The translations under genes were made by a program, and so were the position numbers. Shown piece by piece: positions 63,657 through 64,000 of a stretch of DNA of 64,000 bases; the stretch's first letter is position 1; every line of letters begins with the position of its first letter. The notes beneath the pieces are model-generated. The model was given only the letters and a program-made list of their open reading frames with translations, did no database searches and was not told the origin of the DNA. Origin of the DNA: Zobellia barbeyronii (lineage in GTDB: Bacteria; Bacteroidota; Bacteroidia; Flavobacteriales; Flavobacteriaceae); NCBI RefSeq assembly GCF_018603515.1, contig NZ_JACATN010000001.1:372001-436000 (forward strand), read 5' to 3'.

Positions 63657-64000
63657 ATGGCAGACGAGAATAAAGATTTTGGAAAAGACTTTGCAGATGA
63701 TGCCAAGAAAGCGGCAGATGATTTTAAAGAAGAGGTAAAGAAAACTTTTGACCCCAATAGTCCGGACAACGGTAAAATTGTGGCCATTATAGCTCACCTT
63801 ACTATTATAGGGTGGGTTGTAGCACTTATAATGAACTCTCAGAACAGAACTGAGTTTGGGAGCTTCTATATTCGTCAAACACTCGGAATTTGGCTACTGA
63901 CCATTGTTTTGGGTATCATACCTATTGTAGGTTGTTTTGCCGCCGTAATAGGACTTGTATTGATTATAATGAGCTTAATAAATGCAGCCAGCAACAAAAT
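63657..64000 (+). CDS. DUF4870-like membrane protein (3' end outside window)
   Basis: The frame is open from the ATG at 63657 to the window end (114 codons seen). An acidic/lysine-rich N-terminal 45 residues (AKKAADDFKEEVKK) is followed by KIVAIIAHLTIIGWVVALI, FYIRQTLGIWLL and a further hydrophobic segment. The short FYIRQTLG motif after the first membrane helix is typical of the DUF4870/Tic20-like membrane proteins. Function unknown. Confidence 0.75.
   Translation, partial: MADENKDFGKDFADDAKKAADDFKEEVKKTFDPNSPDNGKIVAIIAHLTIIGWVVALIMNSQNRTEFGSFYIRQTLGIWLLTIVLGIIPIVGCFAAVIGLVLIIMSLINAASNK

Noticed and set aside
1-64000. CRISPR arrays, insertion sequences, integrases, prophage genes
   Set aside because: No short regularly spaced repeats with unique spacers, no transposase or integrase motifs, and no phage structural genes were seen.

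Overview
The window looks like a chromosomal segment of a marine member of the Flavobacteriaceae (Bacteroidota), of the Zobellia/Maribacter kind; genus is not resolved. The evidence is a SusC/SusD pair with a hybrid two-component-like regulator, a second TonB receptor with its lipoprotein partner, a secreted metalloprotease with a C-terminal type IX secretion tail, Bacteroidota-type -7 promoter elements (TAnnTTTG), little sign of Shine-Dalgarno sequences, and an AT-rich composition. I see no prophage, insertion sequence, CRISPR array or rRNA.

Layout. 1-5.0 kb: small metabolic genes (haloacid dehalogenase, SDR, secreted amidase, GNAT, OsmC, GH114-like lipoprotein). 5.0-9.3 kb: an error-prone polymerase pair, dinB then a DnaE2-like polymerase, on the minus strand. 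9.5-28.2 kb: the most interesting part. A catalytically degenerate HTCS regulator is followed by SusC, SusD, a phosphodiesterase-alkaline phosphatase fusion and a DUF5009/HGSNAT-like membrane acyltransferase. After a shared terminator come, on the minus strand, a TonB receptor and a lipoprotein built of two 310-residue repeats, and divergently a PhoB/PhoR-like two-component system. 28.2-33 kb: trmB, a LysE exporter, an alkyltransferase-like protein, then an Fe-S group (Mrp, Nfu, ferredoxin reductase, ferredoxin). 33-45.6 kb, mostly minus strand: ABC exporter, GntP permease with a Tat-type SGNH lipoprotein, MORN-type protein, ACT protein, pirin with a Crp/Fnr regulator, PAS histidine kinase, a HipA-like kinase/DUF3037 pair, and a TetR-controlled alpha/beta hydrolase. 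45.8-64 kb: housekeeping genes (tRNA-Leu, prs, L25, pth, ribF, serS, rsmA, mgtE, a D-2-hydroxyacid dehydrogenase) with a secreted metalloprotease, an HTTM membrane protein and a broken gamma-glutamylcyclotransferase-like gene.

The main discovery candidate is in the 13.3-28.2 kb part. An array of GTTA-type tetramers repeated exactly every 11 bp lies in front of the PhoB-like regulator, and a second array of the same form lies in front of susC. An 11-bp period is the known spacing of PhoB/PhoP boxes. With the phosphodiesterase-phosphatase fusion, this suggests a phosphate-controlled system that imports and dephosphorylates a phosphodiester-containing glycan or headgroup. The arrays are seen directly; the function is inference.
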